Shown here one piece after another: positions 52,262 through 62,592 of a DNA stretch of 64,000 nt. Both the position numbers and the translations under genes were made by a program. Below the pieces are notes generated by a model. The model did not search any database and had not been told where the DNA came from. It saw nothing but the letters and a program-made list of their open reading frames with translations. Location of the stretch: positions 186,001 to 250,000 of the forward strand of contig NZ_CP147251.1 in the NCBI RefSeq assembly GCF_017426705.2, in the 5' to 3' direction. This stretch comes from Enterococcus sp. DIV2402 (GTDB taxonomy: Bacteria; Bacillota; Bacilli; Lactobacillales; Enterococcaceae). Numbering within the stretch: the stretch's first letter is position 1; each line of letters begins with the position of its first letter.

Positions 52262-53122
52262 TTAGTCCTCCCATACATCGCTGACTGGTTCATCGACTTC
52301 TACTTTTGTTCCATCAAATTTTTCAGCTACAAATTCTTGCACTTTTGGATCATGGTACAATTCGCCTAATTTTTGGAGTGCTTCTTCATCTGCCCGATCT
52401 TCTTTAACGGCAATAATATTGATACTTTTACGGGTGGTTGCATCGGCTTCTTCACGATAAATAGAATCTTCCAACACATTTAGACCGCCTTCAAAAGCAA
52501 TCGTATTGCTAATTAACACTAAATCAACATCCGGTAACACACGCGGACCAGTCAAATCATCAATTAATGTAAATTCTAAGTTTTTAGGATTTTCGACCAC
52601 ATCATCTGGCGTACCAATTCCATCATCAAAATCATCTTTTAGTTTAATCAAACCAGCTGATTCTAATACACGTAAACCTCGTGTCGTATTTGATGGATTG
52701 TCAGCTAGCGCAACCGTAGCACCATCTGTAATTTCTTCTACAGATTTGAATTTATTGGAATAAATTCCCATTGGTTCAATATAGGTTGTTGCTACAGGAA
52801 CGAGTTTAACGGGACTTTCTGCGTTAAAGCTTTCAAGATAACCAATCGATTGAAAGGCATTCGCATCAGCATCACCATCCGCAACGGCATTATTGGTAAT
52901 TGCGCCACCTGTTATGTCTTGCACTTCAAGTTTAATTCCCGCTTCTTTCGCCGCATCTGATTCTGCAATAAAGCGCCAAATTTCTGCATCTGGTCCAACT
53001 GAAGCAATTCGAATTGTTTCTTCTTTTGACGCTTCTTTAGTTTCTTCTGTTTTTTCTTGATTGCCACAAGCCCCTAGCAAAAGGACACTTGCTATCAATA
53101 AACCACTTAACCATTTTTTCAT
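52262..53122 (-). CDS. metQ: Methionine-binding lipoprotein (NlpA/MetQ family)
   Basis: A 286-residue lipoprotein with signal peptide ending LLIASVLLLGACGN (Cys at about residue 20). The mature protein shows NlpA-family blocks VGPDAEIWRFIAES, DGDADANAFQSIGYLESFNA and ALADNPSNTTRGLRVLESAG. MetQ delivers D- or L-methionine to the MetNI importer; metN and metI are not in the window. Context (Met T-box, luxS, mtnN) supports methionine as ligand. Confidence 0.88.
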   Translation of the reverse strand: MKKWLSGLLIASVLLLGACGNQEKTEETKEASKEETIRIASVGPDAEIWRFIAESDAAKEAGIKLEVQDITGGAITNNAVADGDADANAFQSIGYLESFNAESPVKLVPVATTYIEPMGIYSNKFKSVEEITDGATVALADNPSNTTRGLRVLESAGLIKLKDDFDDGIGTPDDVVENPKNLEFTLIDDLTGPRVLPDVDLVLISNTIAFEGGLNVLEDSIYREEADATTRKSINIIAVKEDRADEEALQKLGELYHDPKVQEFVAEKFDGTKVEVDEPVSDVWED

Positions 53123-53135
53123 TTGATTCGCTCCT

Positions 53136-53912
53136 TTAATTCATTGTCATACCGCCTGTTACATTTACTGCTTGCCCTGTCATATAACTAGCTAACGGGC
53201 TTGCCAAGAATAAAACAACATTGGCGACATCTTGTGGCGTACCTGTCCGTCCTAGAGGTACTTGACTATTGTCTTCTTCAAGAACCTCTTGTGCTGTCAT
53301 GCCACGAATGGCTCCTCCTTCAATGCGCTCACGATGTTTCATCGGTGTTTCAATAATTCCTGGACAAACAGCATTAACTAAGATTCCTTGATTGGCTACT
53401 TCTAATGCTAAGGTTTTACACAAGCCCAATACGGCATGTTTAGAAGCAACATAAGCTGACATCCCTCGATACCCATTTTTTCCTGCTTGCGAGGCAATAA
53501 AAAGAATGCGCCCTTTTTTCTGATGTTTTTGCATTAATTTAGCAATATATTTACTACTTAAATAAGCACCTCGAGTATTAACAGCGAGTACCTTATCAAA
53601 ATCAGAAGTTTTACTTTCAGTTAGAAAATCCATGGTGGAAATTCCAGCTACATCCACAAATACCTCGGGAATCACTTGGTCATTCTCTAATTGTTCCACA
53701 AGGTTTTGAAGCGCAGATTCTTGACTAATATCTAAATGTACATGGTAAAGCTGCTCGTTTATTTTTGTCAATTGCTCTTCTTCAAAGCCAATATCCGCAG
53801 AAATTACCCGCGCGCCTTCTTTTAAAAAGGTTGCTACGACAGCTTCGCCAATGCCTTGTTTACTTCCAATGACTAAAACAACTTTATCAACTAATTCTGA
53901 AAAATATCCCAC
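53136..53912 (-). CDS. Short-chain dehydrogenase/reductase
   Basis: A 258-residue classical SDR. The NAD(P)-binding motif is GSKQGIGEAV (about residues 17-26), the catalytic Ser is in FIASQAGKNGYRGM and the YxxxK in YVASKHA (about 155-159). PG.I.TPM and VTGGM near the end also fit. The start is GTG at 53912, with GGAGG 7-8 bases upstream. The substrate is unknown. It is in the methionine operon after a luxS terminator, an unusual neighbour for that pathway. Confidence 0.85.
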   Translation of the reverse strand: MGYFSELVDKVVLVIGSKQGIGEAVVATFLKEGARVISADIGFEEEQLTKINEQLYHVHLDISQESALQNLVEQLENDQVIPEVFVDVAGISTMDFLTESKTSDFDKVLAVNTRGAYLSSKYIAKLMQKHQKKGRILFIASQAGKNGYRGMSAYVASKHAVLGLCKTLALEVANQGILVNAVCPGIIETPMKHRERIEGGAIRGMTAQEVLEEDNSQVPLGRTGTPQDVANVVLFLASPLASYMTGQAVNVTGGMTMN

Positions 53913-53965
53913 CTGTCATCCTCCTCAACAATATGCGTCACATTGTTGTATTTCAGCTAAAAAAA

Positions 53966-54007
53966 TCCCTTGCTGCTACCTACCCATTGCCTCGTTTTCC
54001 CAAGGGA
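53966..54007 (-). terminator. Terminator-like hairpin after luxS
   Basis: 7-bp arms TCCCTTG/CAAGGGA with a 28-base loop and T7 on the minus strand. It would reduce, not necessarily stop, transcription into the SDR gene. Confidence 0.65.
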
Positions 54008-54020
54008 ATGACATGAGCTT

Positions 54021-54497
54021 TTATTTAACTACATTGCGCTCAAACGCATCATCACTAATGCCTTGTTCTATTACCAATTTGGCATATTCTTTTGCACCAA
54101 ATAACGAATGGTCACGATAATTTCCACATTCTTTTTCAGATACGCCTTGAATATCTTCAAATTTTGTTTCATTCACAATAATCGTTAATACTTCCGTTAA
54201 TGCTTTCGCAACTTCAGTAGCACTTGGTACACCCCATGTAATTAAATGGAAACCTGTACGGCAACCGAATGGCGAAATATCAATAATTCCTTCCAATCGG
54301 TCACGCAATAAGTCAGCTAACAAATGTTCTAATGTATGAATGGTTCCTGTTGGCATTTCTTTTTCATTTGGTTGCAAAAAGCGCAAATCATAATTCGCAA
54401 TAACATCGCCTTTAGTACCATGTTCTTCTGCAATTAAACGCACATAAGGTGCTTTTACCTTTGTATGATCTAGGGTGAAACTTTCTACTTCTGCCAT
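54021..54497 (-). CDS. luxS: S-ribosylhomocysteine lyase (AI-2 synthesis)
   Basis: A 158-residue LuxS metalloenzyme cleaving S-ribosylhomocysteine to homocysteine and DPD, the AI-2 precursor. Metal ligands are the HTLEH pair and Cys in [11 protein letters not shown]; the catalytic Cys is in [11 protein letters not shown]. The start at 54497 has AGGAGG; the longer frame from 54545 enters the next gene. It is 32 bp downstream of the MetE-like gene, so homocysteine producer and consumer are cotranscribed. Confidence 0.97.
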   Translation of the reverse strand: MAEVESFTLDHTKVKAPYVRLIAEEHGTKGDVIANYDLRFLQPNEKEMPTGTIHTLEHLLADLLRDRLEGIIDISPFGCRTGFHLITWGVPSATEVAKALTEVLTIIVNETKFEDIQGVSEKECGNYRDHSLFGAKEYAKLVIEQGISDDAFERNVVK

Positions 54498-54529
54498 AAT
54501 TTTATTCCTCCTATTTTTCGATAGAGCAA

Positions 54530-55633
54530 CTATTGGTCGCCCCATACTTCCTTAGCTGTTTCAATAATTAATGCGAATTTTTTCCATTGATCGTCTTCAC
54601 TCACGTTGTTTCCTTCATGAGTAGAAGAAAAACCACATTGCGGACTTAAACATAATTGATTTAACGGTACATATTGACTTGCTTCTTTAATTCGTGCTTT
54701 TAAGACTACTTTGTCTTCTAATTCTGGTGTTTTCGTTGTCACTAAACCTAAAACAATACGTTGGTCTTTGATATTTTGTAATGGTTCAAAACTACCTGAA
54801 CGTTCATCATCAAATTCCAAGAAAAAGCCTGCAAATGCTTCAATTGATAATAGTCGCTTCGCAATCTTATCATAAGAGCCATTATACAACCAGTGAGACT
54901 GAAAATTCCCTTTACAAAAGTGGAATGTAACTGCTAAATCATCCGGTTTGCCTTCTAACACAGCTTCAGTAATATCTCCAAATTCTTGAATCAGCTCGTC
55001 TGGATTATAGCCATTATTGGCAATCAAACCACGGAAACGATCATCGAATAATCCGCCCCAACTAGTGTCATCTAATTGTAAATAACGACAACCTGCATCA
55101 TAAAATCCTTGAATAACCTCACGATAGGTTGCAATTAAATCTTCAATAAAGGCTTCTTTGGTTTCATAGACTGGATTTTCATTGTATTGTTTCGATAAAA
55201 TAAATGAATCGAGAAAAATCATATTCGGTCCAGGAATCGTTTGTTTGGCAACTGCATCACCAGCATGTTCTTTTGTGAAGCGGAAGTGATCCAAAAATGG
55301 ATGCGCTAAATCAAAAGATAATTTGCCACTCACATAGGTACCTTGTGCTTCGGTTTTTAAACCAAAAGCAGTGGTTTCAAAATCATAGACGGTAATACCA
55401 TTCAACCCCGCAATAAAATCAAGATGCCACCAGCGACGACGAAATTCGCCATCTGTAACTGCTTGTAAGCCTACTTCTTTTTGCTTTTCAATCAATGCAA
55501 TAATCGCCTTGTCTTCCACTGCAGTCAATTCTTCTTTCGTAATAGTTCCCTCTTTAAAGGCTGCGCGTGCTACTTTTAATTCTTCTGGACGTAAGAAACT
55601 TCCTACTTGATCCCAACGAAATGGAATAGTCAT
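54530..55633 (-). CDS. yxjH: MetE C-terminal-type methionine synthase (YxjG/YxjH-like)
   Basis: A 367-residue protein equal to the catalytic half of cobalamin-independent methionine synthase. It starts with [20 protein letters not shown], and has [13 protein letters not shown], the zinc-ligand His/Cys in [10 protein letters not shown] and Cys in [11 protein letters not shown]. Such short forms use homocysteine and a methyl donor that may not be methyl-folate. It leads the operon under a Met T-box. AAAGGAG precedes the start. Confidence 0.88.
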   Translation of the reverse strand: MTIPFRWDQVGSFLRPEELKVARAAFKEGTITKEELTAVEDKAIIALIEKQKEVGLQAVTDGEFRRRWWHLDFIAGLNGITVYDFETTAFGLKTEAQGTYVSGKLSFDLAHPFLDHFRFTKEHAGDAVAKQTIPGPNMIFLDSFILSKQYNENPVYETKEAFIEDLIATYREVIQGFYDAGCRYLQLDDTSWGGLFDDRFRGLIANNGYNPDELIQEFGDITEAVLEGKPDDLAVTFHFCKGNFQSHWLYNGSYDKIAKRLLSIEAFAGFFLEFDDERSGSFEPLQNIKDQRIVLGLVTTKTPELEDKVVLKARIKEASQYVPLNQLCLSPQCGFSSTHEGNNVSEDDQWKKFALIIETAKEVWGDQ

Positions 55634-55658
55634 AATTATATCTCTCCTTTTATTTTAT

Positions 55659-55939
55659 AAAAAAAAGCCCTTAGACATCCTAAGACATCTAAGGGCATTA
55701 CTCTGCGTTACCACCTTATAACGTAGTATTCTCACAAATACTACCTTCATCAGTACCCACAATTCGTGGAGACTGTTGCTGCTTAACGGAGCAAACCGTA
55801 TCTTCTTAACTATTCAGAAAATCCACTCAAAAGCCATTTTCGTTGAATCTATTTTTTTATCTCTTTTCAGCTACCGAGACTCTCTAACGAAAAAAACGAA
55901 TTCACTACTTTCTTTCTCACAGTGTTTATTTATGAAGTT
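55659..55939 (-). promoter_or_regulatory. T-box riboswitch (Met), leader of the methionine operon
   Basis: Read on the minus strand. The T-box sequence AAGGTGGTAACGCAGAG is at 55701-55717 and the terminator stem GCCCTTAGA/TCTAAGGGC with T7 at 55659-55696. Stem I contains AGAGAGTC and GGTAGCTGAAAAGAG. The specifier is ATG at 55835-55837 in GAAAATGGCTTTTGAG, placed exactly like CTC in the leuS leader. Uncharged tRNA-Met should induce the operon. Confidence 0.92.
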
Positions 55940-55945
55940 GTAATG

Positions 55946-55975
55946 AATATATCAGAATTGTTTTCCTAAAGTCAA
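55946..55975 (-). promoter_or_regulatory. Promoter of the methionine operon
   Basis: -35 TTGACT (55970-55975), 18-bp spacer, -10 TATATT (55946-55951). Confidence 0.75.
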
Positions 55976-56059
55976 TAGGTAAATTAAATTCTTGAATAAC
56001 TACAAAAATTTTACAATGTTTTGAAAAAAGGGTTTTCATTTATTTTTATTTATGCTAAT

Positions 56060-56085
56060 CTATTTTTGAATCGATTCAAAAATAG
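56060..56085. promoter_or_regulatory. 26-bp perfect palindrome, LacI-type operator
   Basis: Half-site CTATTTTTGAATC is followed by its exact complement with a central CG at 56072-56073. It lies 19 bp before the LacI start and overlaps the end of the likely promoter (TATGCTAAT at 56051-56059), so the regulator should repress its own operon. Confidence 0.85.
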
Positions 56086-56104
56086 AGCAGAATGGAGGAA
56101 TGGT

Positions 56105-57109
56105 ATGGCAACAATTCAAGAAGTGGCGGCTCATGCTGGTGTGTCGGTAGGTAGTGTTTCGCGTTATTTAAATGGGCATCAATTAAAACCGACAAATATG
56201 GAAAAAATTGCAACTGCTATCAAAACACTAAATTATCAAGAGAACTTTTTGGCACGGGGACTCAAAAATAAACAAACTCGTTCGATTGGATTATTAATGA
56301 ATCATGTCCAAAATCAATTTTCTGCGACCTTTATTGCGACCGTTTCAGATGAGCTAGAAAAGTTAGGATACAGTATTGTTGTCAGTGCTTTACGAGATGA
56401 TGCCAGTCGTTTAAAAGAAAAATTAGATTTCCTAATGGCACGACAAATTGATGGACTTTTATTGTTTGAAATTGAGCCAACGACACTTGACCAGCAATAT
56501 ATCAAAGCTTTGACTATTCCTGTTGCTTCGATTAATATCCCTCTGTCTTTAGATAATGTAGATTCGATTGTGATGGATAATCGACAAAGTACTCAAGCCG
56601 TGATGGAGAAGATTATCGCCTATGGACATCAACATATTGGTATCATTGCTGCACCCCAACAAGATATTATCGCCAAAGAACGCCTCACAGGTATTCAAGA
56701 AGCAGTGAACAAGCACCCTCAAGTAACAGCGACCATTTATTTTGGTGATTATTCGAAAGCAAGTGGTTATCAAAACATGCAGCAATTATTGACACAGGAT
56801 GTTTCTGCCGTCTTTGTGTGTAATTACAAAATGGCTCTCGGTGCTTTACAAGCACTATATGAAAGTGACCAACAAATTGGCACAGATATTTCTTTTGCCA
56901 GCTTCGATTACTTTGATTTAAGTGAAATCGTTTATCCTAAATTAACTGTCCTACGACAACCTATTAAAGAAATTAGTCAATTAGCGGCCAAACGGATGAT
57001 TGAACGAATTCAAGCAAAAGAACCTTTAACAGCAACAACTTATGTATGTAACAATGATATTTTATGGCGTGATTCTATCGCTAATTTTTTGGAGGACGAA
57101 AACAAATGA
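56105..57109 (+). CDS. LacI-family regulator of the beta-glucoside operon
   Basis: A 334-residue LacI/GalR protein with HTH and hinge (ATIQEVAAHAGVSVGSVSRY, then LNGHQLKPTNMEKIATAI) and a sugar-binding domain. The start at 56105 has TGGAGG; the longer frame from 56021 runs through the operator. The GH1 gene starts inside its stop (ATGA, 4-bp overlap), so LacI, GH1 and ROK form one operon. Confidence 0.88.
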   Translation: MATIQEVAAHAGVSVGSVSRYLNGHQLKPTNMEKIATAIKTLNYQENFLARGLKNKQTRSIGLLMNHVQNQFSATFIATVSDELEKLGYSIVVSALRDDASRLKEKLDFLMARQIDGLLLFEIEPTTLDQQYIKALTIPVASINIPLSLDNVDSIVMDNRQSTQAVMEKIIAYGHQHIGIIAAPQQDIIAKERLTGIQEAVNKHPQVTATIYFGDYSKASGYQNMQQLLTQDVSAVFVCNYKMALGALQALYESDQQIGTDISFASFDYFDLSEIVYPKLTVLRQPIKEISQLAAKRMIERIQAKEPLTATTYVCNNDILWRDSIANFLEDENK

Positions 57110-58476
57110 AAAAATTTCCAGAGAACTTCTTGTGGGGTGCCGCCATTTCAGCACCGCAATCAGAAGGACATAGTTTAACAAATGGCAAGTCAGCTTCGAC
57201 ATGGGATTATTGGTACCAAACGAATCCTGAAAAATTCAACGACAATCAAGGTCCTGCCGATACATCTAATATGTATGAGCTTTATAAAGAAGATTGTCAA
57301 CGAATGCAAGAGATCGGGTTAAATTCCCTGCGTACGTCAATTGCCTGGACCCGTCTGCTTCCTGATGGAAAAACGGTTAACGATGAAGCGGTGGCTTTTT
57401 ATCGTGAGTATTTCCAAGAAATGATTCGCTATGGTGTAGAACCAATTGTTAATTTGTTCCATTTTGATATGCCTATGTGGTTAATGGAAAAAGGCGGCTG
57501 GGAAATACGTGAATCCGTCGATGCTTTTGCCTTTTATGCAAAAACAGCCTTTGAATTATTTGGCGATATTGTCAAAAAATGGACAACCTTTAACGAACCA
57601 CTTGTGCATATTGAATGTGGATATTTATTTGAATTTCATTACCCAGCAATTGTTGATTTCAAGAAAGCAGTACAAGTAGGTTACCACACATTAATGGCGC
57701 ATGCCTATGCTGTGAAAGCTTTTCGAGAAGTGTTACCTGACGGACAAATTGGCTTGATTTTAAATATTTCGCCAGCCTATGCGCGCAGTGATTCTAAAGA
57801 AGATTTACAAGCAAAAGAGGCTTCTGATTTATTAAATACGCGTAGTTTCCTTGACCCTGCTATTCATGGCGAAATTCCAGCAGAATTAATTACATTGATT
57901 AAAGAACATGAGTTAACACCTGTCACTCAACCAACCGATAAACCAGTTTTAAAAGAGAATACAGTTGATTTTATTGGGTTGAATTATTATCAACCACGAC
58001 GTGTACAAGCTCCAGAAAATCCTGCCTTCCCAGCAAAAATGCCGAGTGATTTATACGGACATTACGATTGGCCAGAAAAGAAAATTAATCCTTATCGTGG
58101 CTGGGAAATTTATCCAAAAGCACTTTACGATGTCGCTCTTATGATGAAAAATGACTACAACAACCTACCTTGGTATGTCAGCGAAAATGGTATGGGCGTA
58201 GCCGATGAAGAACGTTTTATGGAAAATGGTATGATTCAAGATGATTATCGCATTGAATTTATGCAAGAACATTTAGAATATCTTCATCAAGGGATTGCAG
58301 AAGGAAGCAATTGCTTTGGCTATCATACATGGACCTTTGTTGATTGTTGGTCATGGTTAAATGGCTATCGTAATCGTTATGGTTTTTATCGTGTGGATTT
58401 AGAGAATAATTTTGCCCGTAGTTTGAAAAAAAGTGGTATTTGGTATAAACAATTAGCGGAAAATAATGGTTTTTAA
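57106..58476 (+). CDS. GH1 phospho-beta-glycosidase (6-phospho-beta-glucosidase-like)
   Basis: A 456-residue family 1 glycosidase. It starts FPENFLWGAAISAPQSEGH; the acid/base Glu is in TFNEPLVH (about residue 164) and the nucleophile Glu in WYVSENGMG (about 354). The aglycone region near the end reads FVDCWSWLNGYRNRYGFYRV: the Ser of WSW and the Tyr of RYG correspond to phosphate-binding Ser and Tyr of 6-phospho enzymes (DVFSWSNGYEKRYG in LacG), but the third ligand Lys is Asn here. Non-phospho beta-glucosidases have Glu in place of the Ser, so a phosphorylated substrate is still the better call. The ROK kinase next door could supply it. Confidence 0.82.
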   Translation: MKKFPENFLWGAAISAPQSEGHSLTNGKSASTWDYWYQTNPEKFNDNQGPADTSNMYELYKEDCQRMQEIGLNSLRTSIAWTRLLPDGKTVNDEAVAFYREYFQEMIRYGVEPIVNLFHFDMPMWLMEKGGWEIRESVDAFAFYAKTAFELFGDIVKKWTTFNEPLVHIECGYLFEFHYPAIVDFKKAVQVGYHTLMAHAYAVKAFREVLPDGQIGLILNISPAYARSDSKEDLQAKEASDLLNTRSFLDPAIHGEIPAELITLIKEHELTPVTQPTDKPVLKENTVDFIGLNYYQPRRVQAPENPAFPAKMPSDLYGHYDWPEKKINPYRGWEIYPKALYDVALMMKNDYNNLPWYVSENGMGVADEERFMENGMIQDDYRIEFMQEHLEYLHQGIAEGSNCFGYHTWTFVDCWSWLNGYRNRYGFYRVDLENNFARSLKKSGIWYKQLAENNGF

Positions 58477-58488
58477 AGGAGAAAAAAT

Positions 58489-59349
58489 ATGAGTATTGCA
58501 GTCTTTGATATTGGCGGCTCAGCCGTAAAATATGGCTTATGGAATCAAGAAACATTGCATCATATCAACCAATTTCCCACCCCTGGTACGTTTGAAGAAC
58601 TACAAAGTCAATTAAAAACCGTCATTGATGCTTACGAAACAACCATCACAGGCGTAGCCATCAGCTCACCTGGTGCGGTCAATGTGGCTGAACGTCGTAT
58701 TGATGGAATCAGCGCTGTTCCTTATATTCATGAACGCCCAATTTTTGATGAGTTAGAAGCTTATCTAGGTTTACCTGTCGCAATTGAAAACGATGCGAAT
58801 TGTGCAGGCATTTGTGAGATCGAAATTGGTGCCGGCCAGGAAGTACAACATGCCGTCTTTGTCGTCATTGGTACAGGTGTAGGTGGCGCCATTTTCATCA
58901 ATGGTAAATTGTATAAAGGGGCACATCTATTTGGTGGCGAATTTGGTTTAATGCAAAATCGCAATGGCAATACATTAAGTTACAACGGAACAGCAGTGAA
59001 TACAGCTGCGCGCTTCTCTGAAAAAATTGGCACCCTGATTACTGGAAAAGAATTATTTGAACGCAAAGATGCAGGCGATGAACAAGCGATTGCGGCTTTG
59101 AATAACATGTATCAAAATATCGCTGAAGCTCTGTATAACATTCAAGTATCGATTGATCCAGCAATGGTGATTATCGGTGGCGGTATTTCCGCTCGACCAG
59201 AAGTTACAGTAGAGGTTAAAGATCGTTTGCTTGCCTTATTAACAGAATCAGGCGTTCCTTCCATTATGCCGGAAGTATGCGCTTGTGAGTATCAAAATAA
59301 TGCCAATCTAATTGGTGCTGCTTTTAATTTCCAACATATTCATTCTTAA
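58489..59349 (+). CDS. ROK-family kinase, probable beta-glucoside kinase (BglK-like)
   Basis: A 286-residue ROK kinase. Phosphate loop is FDIGGSAVKYGL (residues 5-16), sugar site is ENDANCAGICE and ROK block is GTGVGGAIFINGKLYKGAHL. The zinc motif of classical ROK glucokinases is missing (QNRNGNTLSYNGTAVNTAAR in that place). This fits BglK-type enzymes, which phosphorylate cellobiose-like disaccharides with ATP. Position 12 bp after the GH1 gene suggests kinase and phospho-glucosidase act in sequence. AAAGGAG precedes the start. No transporter is in the operon. Confidence 0.8.
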   Translation: MSIAVFDIGGSAVKYGLWNQETLHHINQFPTPGTFEELQSQLKTVIDAYETTITGVAISSPGAVNVAERRIDGISAVPYIHERPIFDELEAYLGLPVAIENDANCAGICEIEIGAGQEVQHAVFVVIGTGVGGAIFINGKLYKGAHLFGGEFGLMQNRNGNTLSYNGTAVNTAARFSEKIGTLITGKELFERKDAGDEQAIAALNNMYQNIAEALYNIQVSIDPAMVIIGGGISARPEVTVEVKDRLLALLTESGVPSIMPEVCACEYQNNANLIGAAFNFQHIHS

Positions 59350-59373
59350 AACAAACCTTTAAAATCTGTCACA

Positions 59374-59409
59374 AAAAAATTGCGCCTCCTGTTAAGGAAG
59401 CGCAATTTT

Positions 59410-59411
<2 letters not shown>
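59374..59411. terminator. Bidirectional terminator between the ROK gene and dexB
   Basis: An 11-12 bp stem (AAAAAATTGCGC and complement) with a T run. Confidence 0.85.
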
Positions 59412-61038
<1,627 letters not shown>

Positions 61039-61096
61039 CTAAACTGTTGTATCATTTACGATTTAATTTATTAATTGATGTTTGTATTTCACACAG

Positions 61097-61110
61097 GTGT
61101 TACGTAACAC
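61097..61110. promoter_or_regulatory. Palindromic operator GTGTTACGTAACAC
   Basis: A 14-bp perfect palindrome with central CG, 71 bp before the dexB start, in the 5' leader. LacI-type half-site GTGTT matches the second operator at 61175-61190. Confidence 0.75.
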
Positions 61111-61127
61111 TAATTGTTATTTTTTTA

Positions 61128-61157
61128 CCAGAATAAAAGAAATCACTTTTATTCTGG
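61128..61157. repeat. 12-bp inverted repeat between the two operators
   Basis: CCAGAATAAAAG and its complement with a 6-base loop; no T run on either side. Role unknown. Confidence 0.5.
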
Positions 61158-61174
61158 ATTTGGAGATTGATTTA

Positions 61175-61190
61175 GGTGTTTCGAAACACC
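61175..61190. promoter_or_regulatory. Palindromic operator GGTGTTTCGAAACACC
   Basis: A 16-bp perfect palindrome immediately downstream of the expected dexB transcription start, so binding would block the promoter. Confidence 0.8.
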
Positions 61191-61200
61191 ATATGCTAAC

Positions 61201-61229
61201 ACTATACAGTGTATCTTCGTAATAGTCAA
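61201..61229 (-). promoter_or_regulatory. Promoter of dexB
   Basis: -35 TTGACT (61224-61229), 17-bp spacer, -10 TATAGT (61201-61206). Confidence 0.8.
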
Positions 61230-61238
61230 CGCTTTCAT
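61225..61238 (-). promoter_or_regulatory. cre-like site on the dexB -35 box
   Basis: TGAAAGCGTTGACT matches the CcpA cre consensus TGWAANCGNTNWCA at all but the last fixed base and covers the -35 hexamer and the end of the lacI gene. Glucose repression of dexB by CcpA is inferred. Confidence 0.6.
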
Positions 61239-62257
61239 TTTATTTTTTTGACTGATTGTCCCTCGATAAATGTCGTTGTTATTTGAATGGTGCGTTTCGT
61301 AAGTTGTTGTCCTCTAATATCAGCTAATAATAATTGAATGCCCTTTTCAGCTTTTTGCAAGATATTTTGATAAACTGTCGTAATTTGTGGCGTAGCTAGT
61401 TTTGCTAATAACGTTCCATCGAAACCCGCAATCGAAAAGTCGTCCGGAATATGCCAACCATGATTGGATAGCACTGACTGCGCTCGTACTGCCATTAAGT
61501 CTGAAGCAAAAAATAATGCGGTAATATGACCTGCATGTTTTTTGGCAAATGCCTGAATAAATACTGCAAATGCTTCTTCACTATTCGGCGCACTGAAATA
61601 ATTGGGTTTTAATTGATGCTCTGCTAAAGCTTTTTTAACCCCTTGTGCCCGTTTTTCATCAACGCCTATCCAATCCTCAAATGATTTGCCAAATGCGATA
61701 AAAGCAATTTCTTGATGCCCTTTAGAAACTAAATAGTGAGTCATTTCATAACTTGCTTGTAAATCATCCACCCCAATGTTTAAAATATCTGCCTCTTTTT
61801 GGGGATACATATCTAAAAAGACAATTGGAATCTTTAAGCTATTCGTCCATTCACTTAAATCTTTAGGCGATGTTCCCGATAAAACAACACCTTCTAAATC
61901 CCACATCTGTACTAACTTTACGCCATCATCAACAGAAGAGACACGTTGAAACATCATAAAATAACCAGCTTCTCTAATTGCAGTTTCCACAGCTTGTATG
62001 AATTCACCTAAATAAGGATTGTCATACGTATGCGTAGAAATCGCACGGTCATCTTGGAAAATCACACCAATGATTCGTGAGCCATTTTTTGCTAATAAAC
62101 GTCCAGCCATATTCGAATGATACTTTAGTTCTTTTAAAGCTTGCTCCACCTTTAATTTCGTTTCTGCAGATACTTTAGTAGTTCGTCCGTGAATGACATT
62201 AGAGACAGTTGTTGGACTAACACCTGTATAGTTTGCAACATCCTTAATCGTAGGCAT
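61235..62257 (-). CDS. LacI-family regulator upstream of dexB
   Basis: A 340-residue LacI/GalR protein with HTH TIKDVANYTGVSPTTVSNVI and hinge region HGRTTKVSAETKLKVEQALK. The start at 62257 has GGAGGGG upstream; the long frame from 62503 runs through a terminator. Its stop lies 6 bp before the dexB -35 box. It is the likely ligand of the two GTGTT palindromes in the dexB leader, with isomaltose or a similar sugar as inducer; this is inference. Confidence 0.85.
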   Translation of the reverse strand: MPTIKDVANYTGVSPTTVSNVIHGRTTKVSAETKLKVEQALKELKYHSNMAGRLLAKNGSRIIGVIFQDDRAISTHTYDNPYLGEFIQAVETAIREAGYFMMFQRVSSVDDGVKLVQMWDLEGVVLSGTSPKDLSEWTNSLKIPIVFLDMYPQKEADILNIGVDDLQASYEMTHYLVSKGHQEIAFIAFGKSFEDWIGVDEKRAQGVKKALAEHQLKPNYFSAPNSEEAFAVFIQAFAKKHAGHITALFFASDLMAVRAQSVLSNHGWHIPDDFSIAGFDGTLLAKLATPQITTVYQNILQKAEKGIQLLLADIRGQQLTKRTIQITTTFIEGQSVKKIK

Positions 62258-62592
62258 CGTTTCCCCTCCTTTTATTTCTTCTTTATCATACAATACTTTA
62301 CAAGGAGTTTCTATAACTGTAAAAAAGATGACTGGAGTAATTGAAAGACAGGTTATTTTTCCGTTATTAGATGAAAAGATCAGATATAGTTCAATTACAC
62401 CGCTTTTAGTCGTCCTAAAATGAAAAGTCAGAACAAAAATTTGCACTTTTGTTCTGACTTTTTCTATTCTATCTGCAAAAAATATCTTTGGAGAGCAATA
62501 CATGAGAACTATGCTACTCTTTTATTAGAAGTTAGCTCCCATTTTTCCAAACTCTTCTTGTTATATTCCATCATTTGGCTATGCTTGTCTGA
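62258..62592. other. Intergenic segment between lacI and the chemoreceptor gene
   Basis: Holds the terminator at 62423-62463 and otherwise AT-rich DNA with no supported gene. Confidence 0.6.
62423..62463. terminator. Terminator after the chemoreceptor gene
   Basis: A 16-bp perfect stem (AAAAGTCAGAACAAAA and complement) with A/T runs on both sides. Confidence 0.85.

Noticed and set aside
56023..56039. TGAAAAAAGGGTTTTCA as a cre site before the LacI-GH1 operon
   Set aside because: The arms are symmetric but the length is 17 rather than 14 and the central CG is missing.
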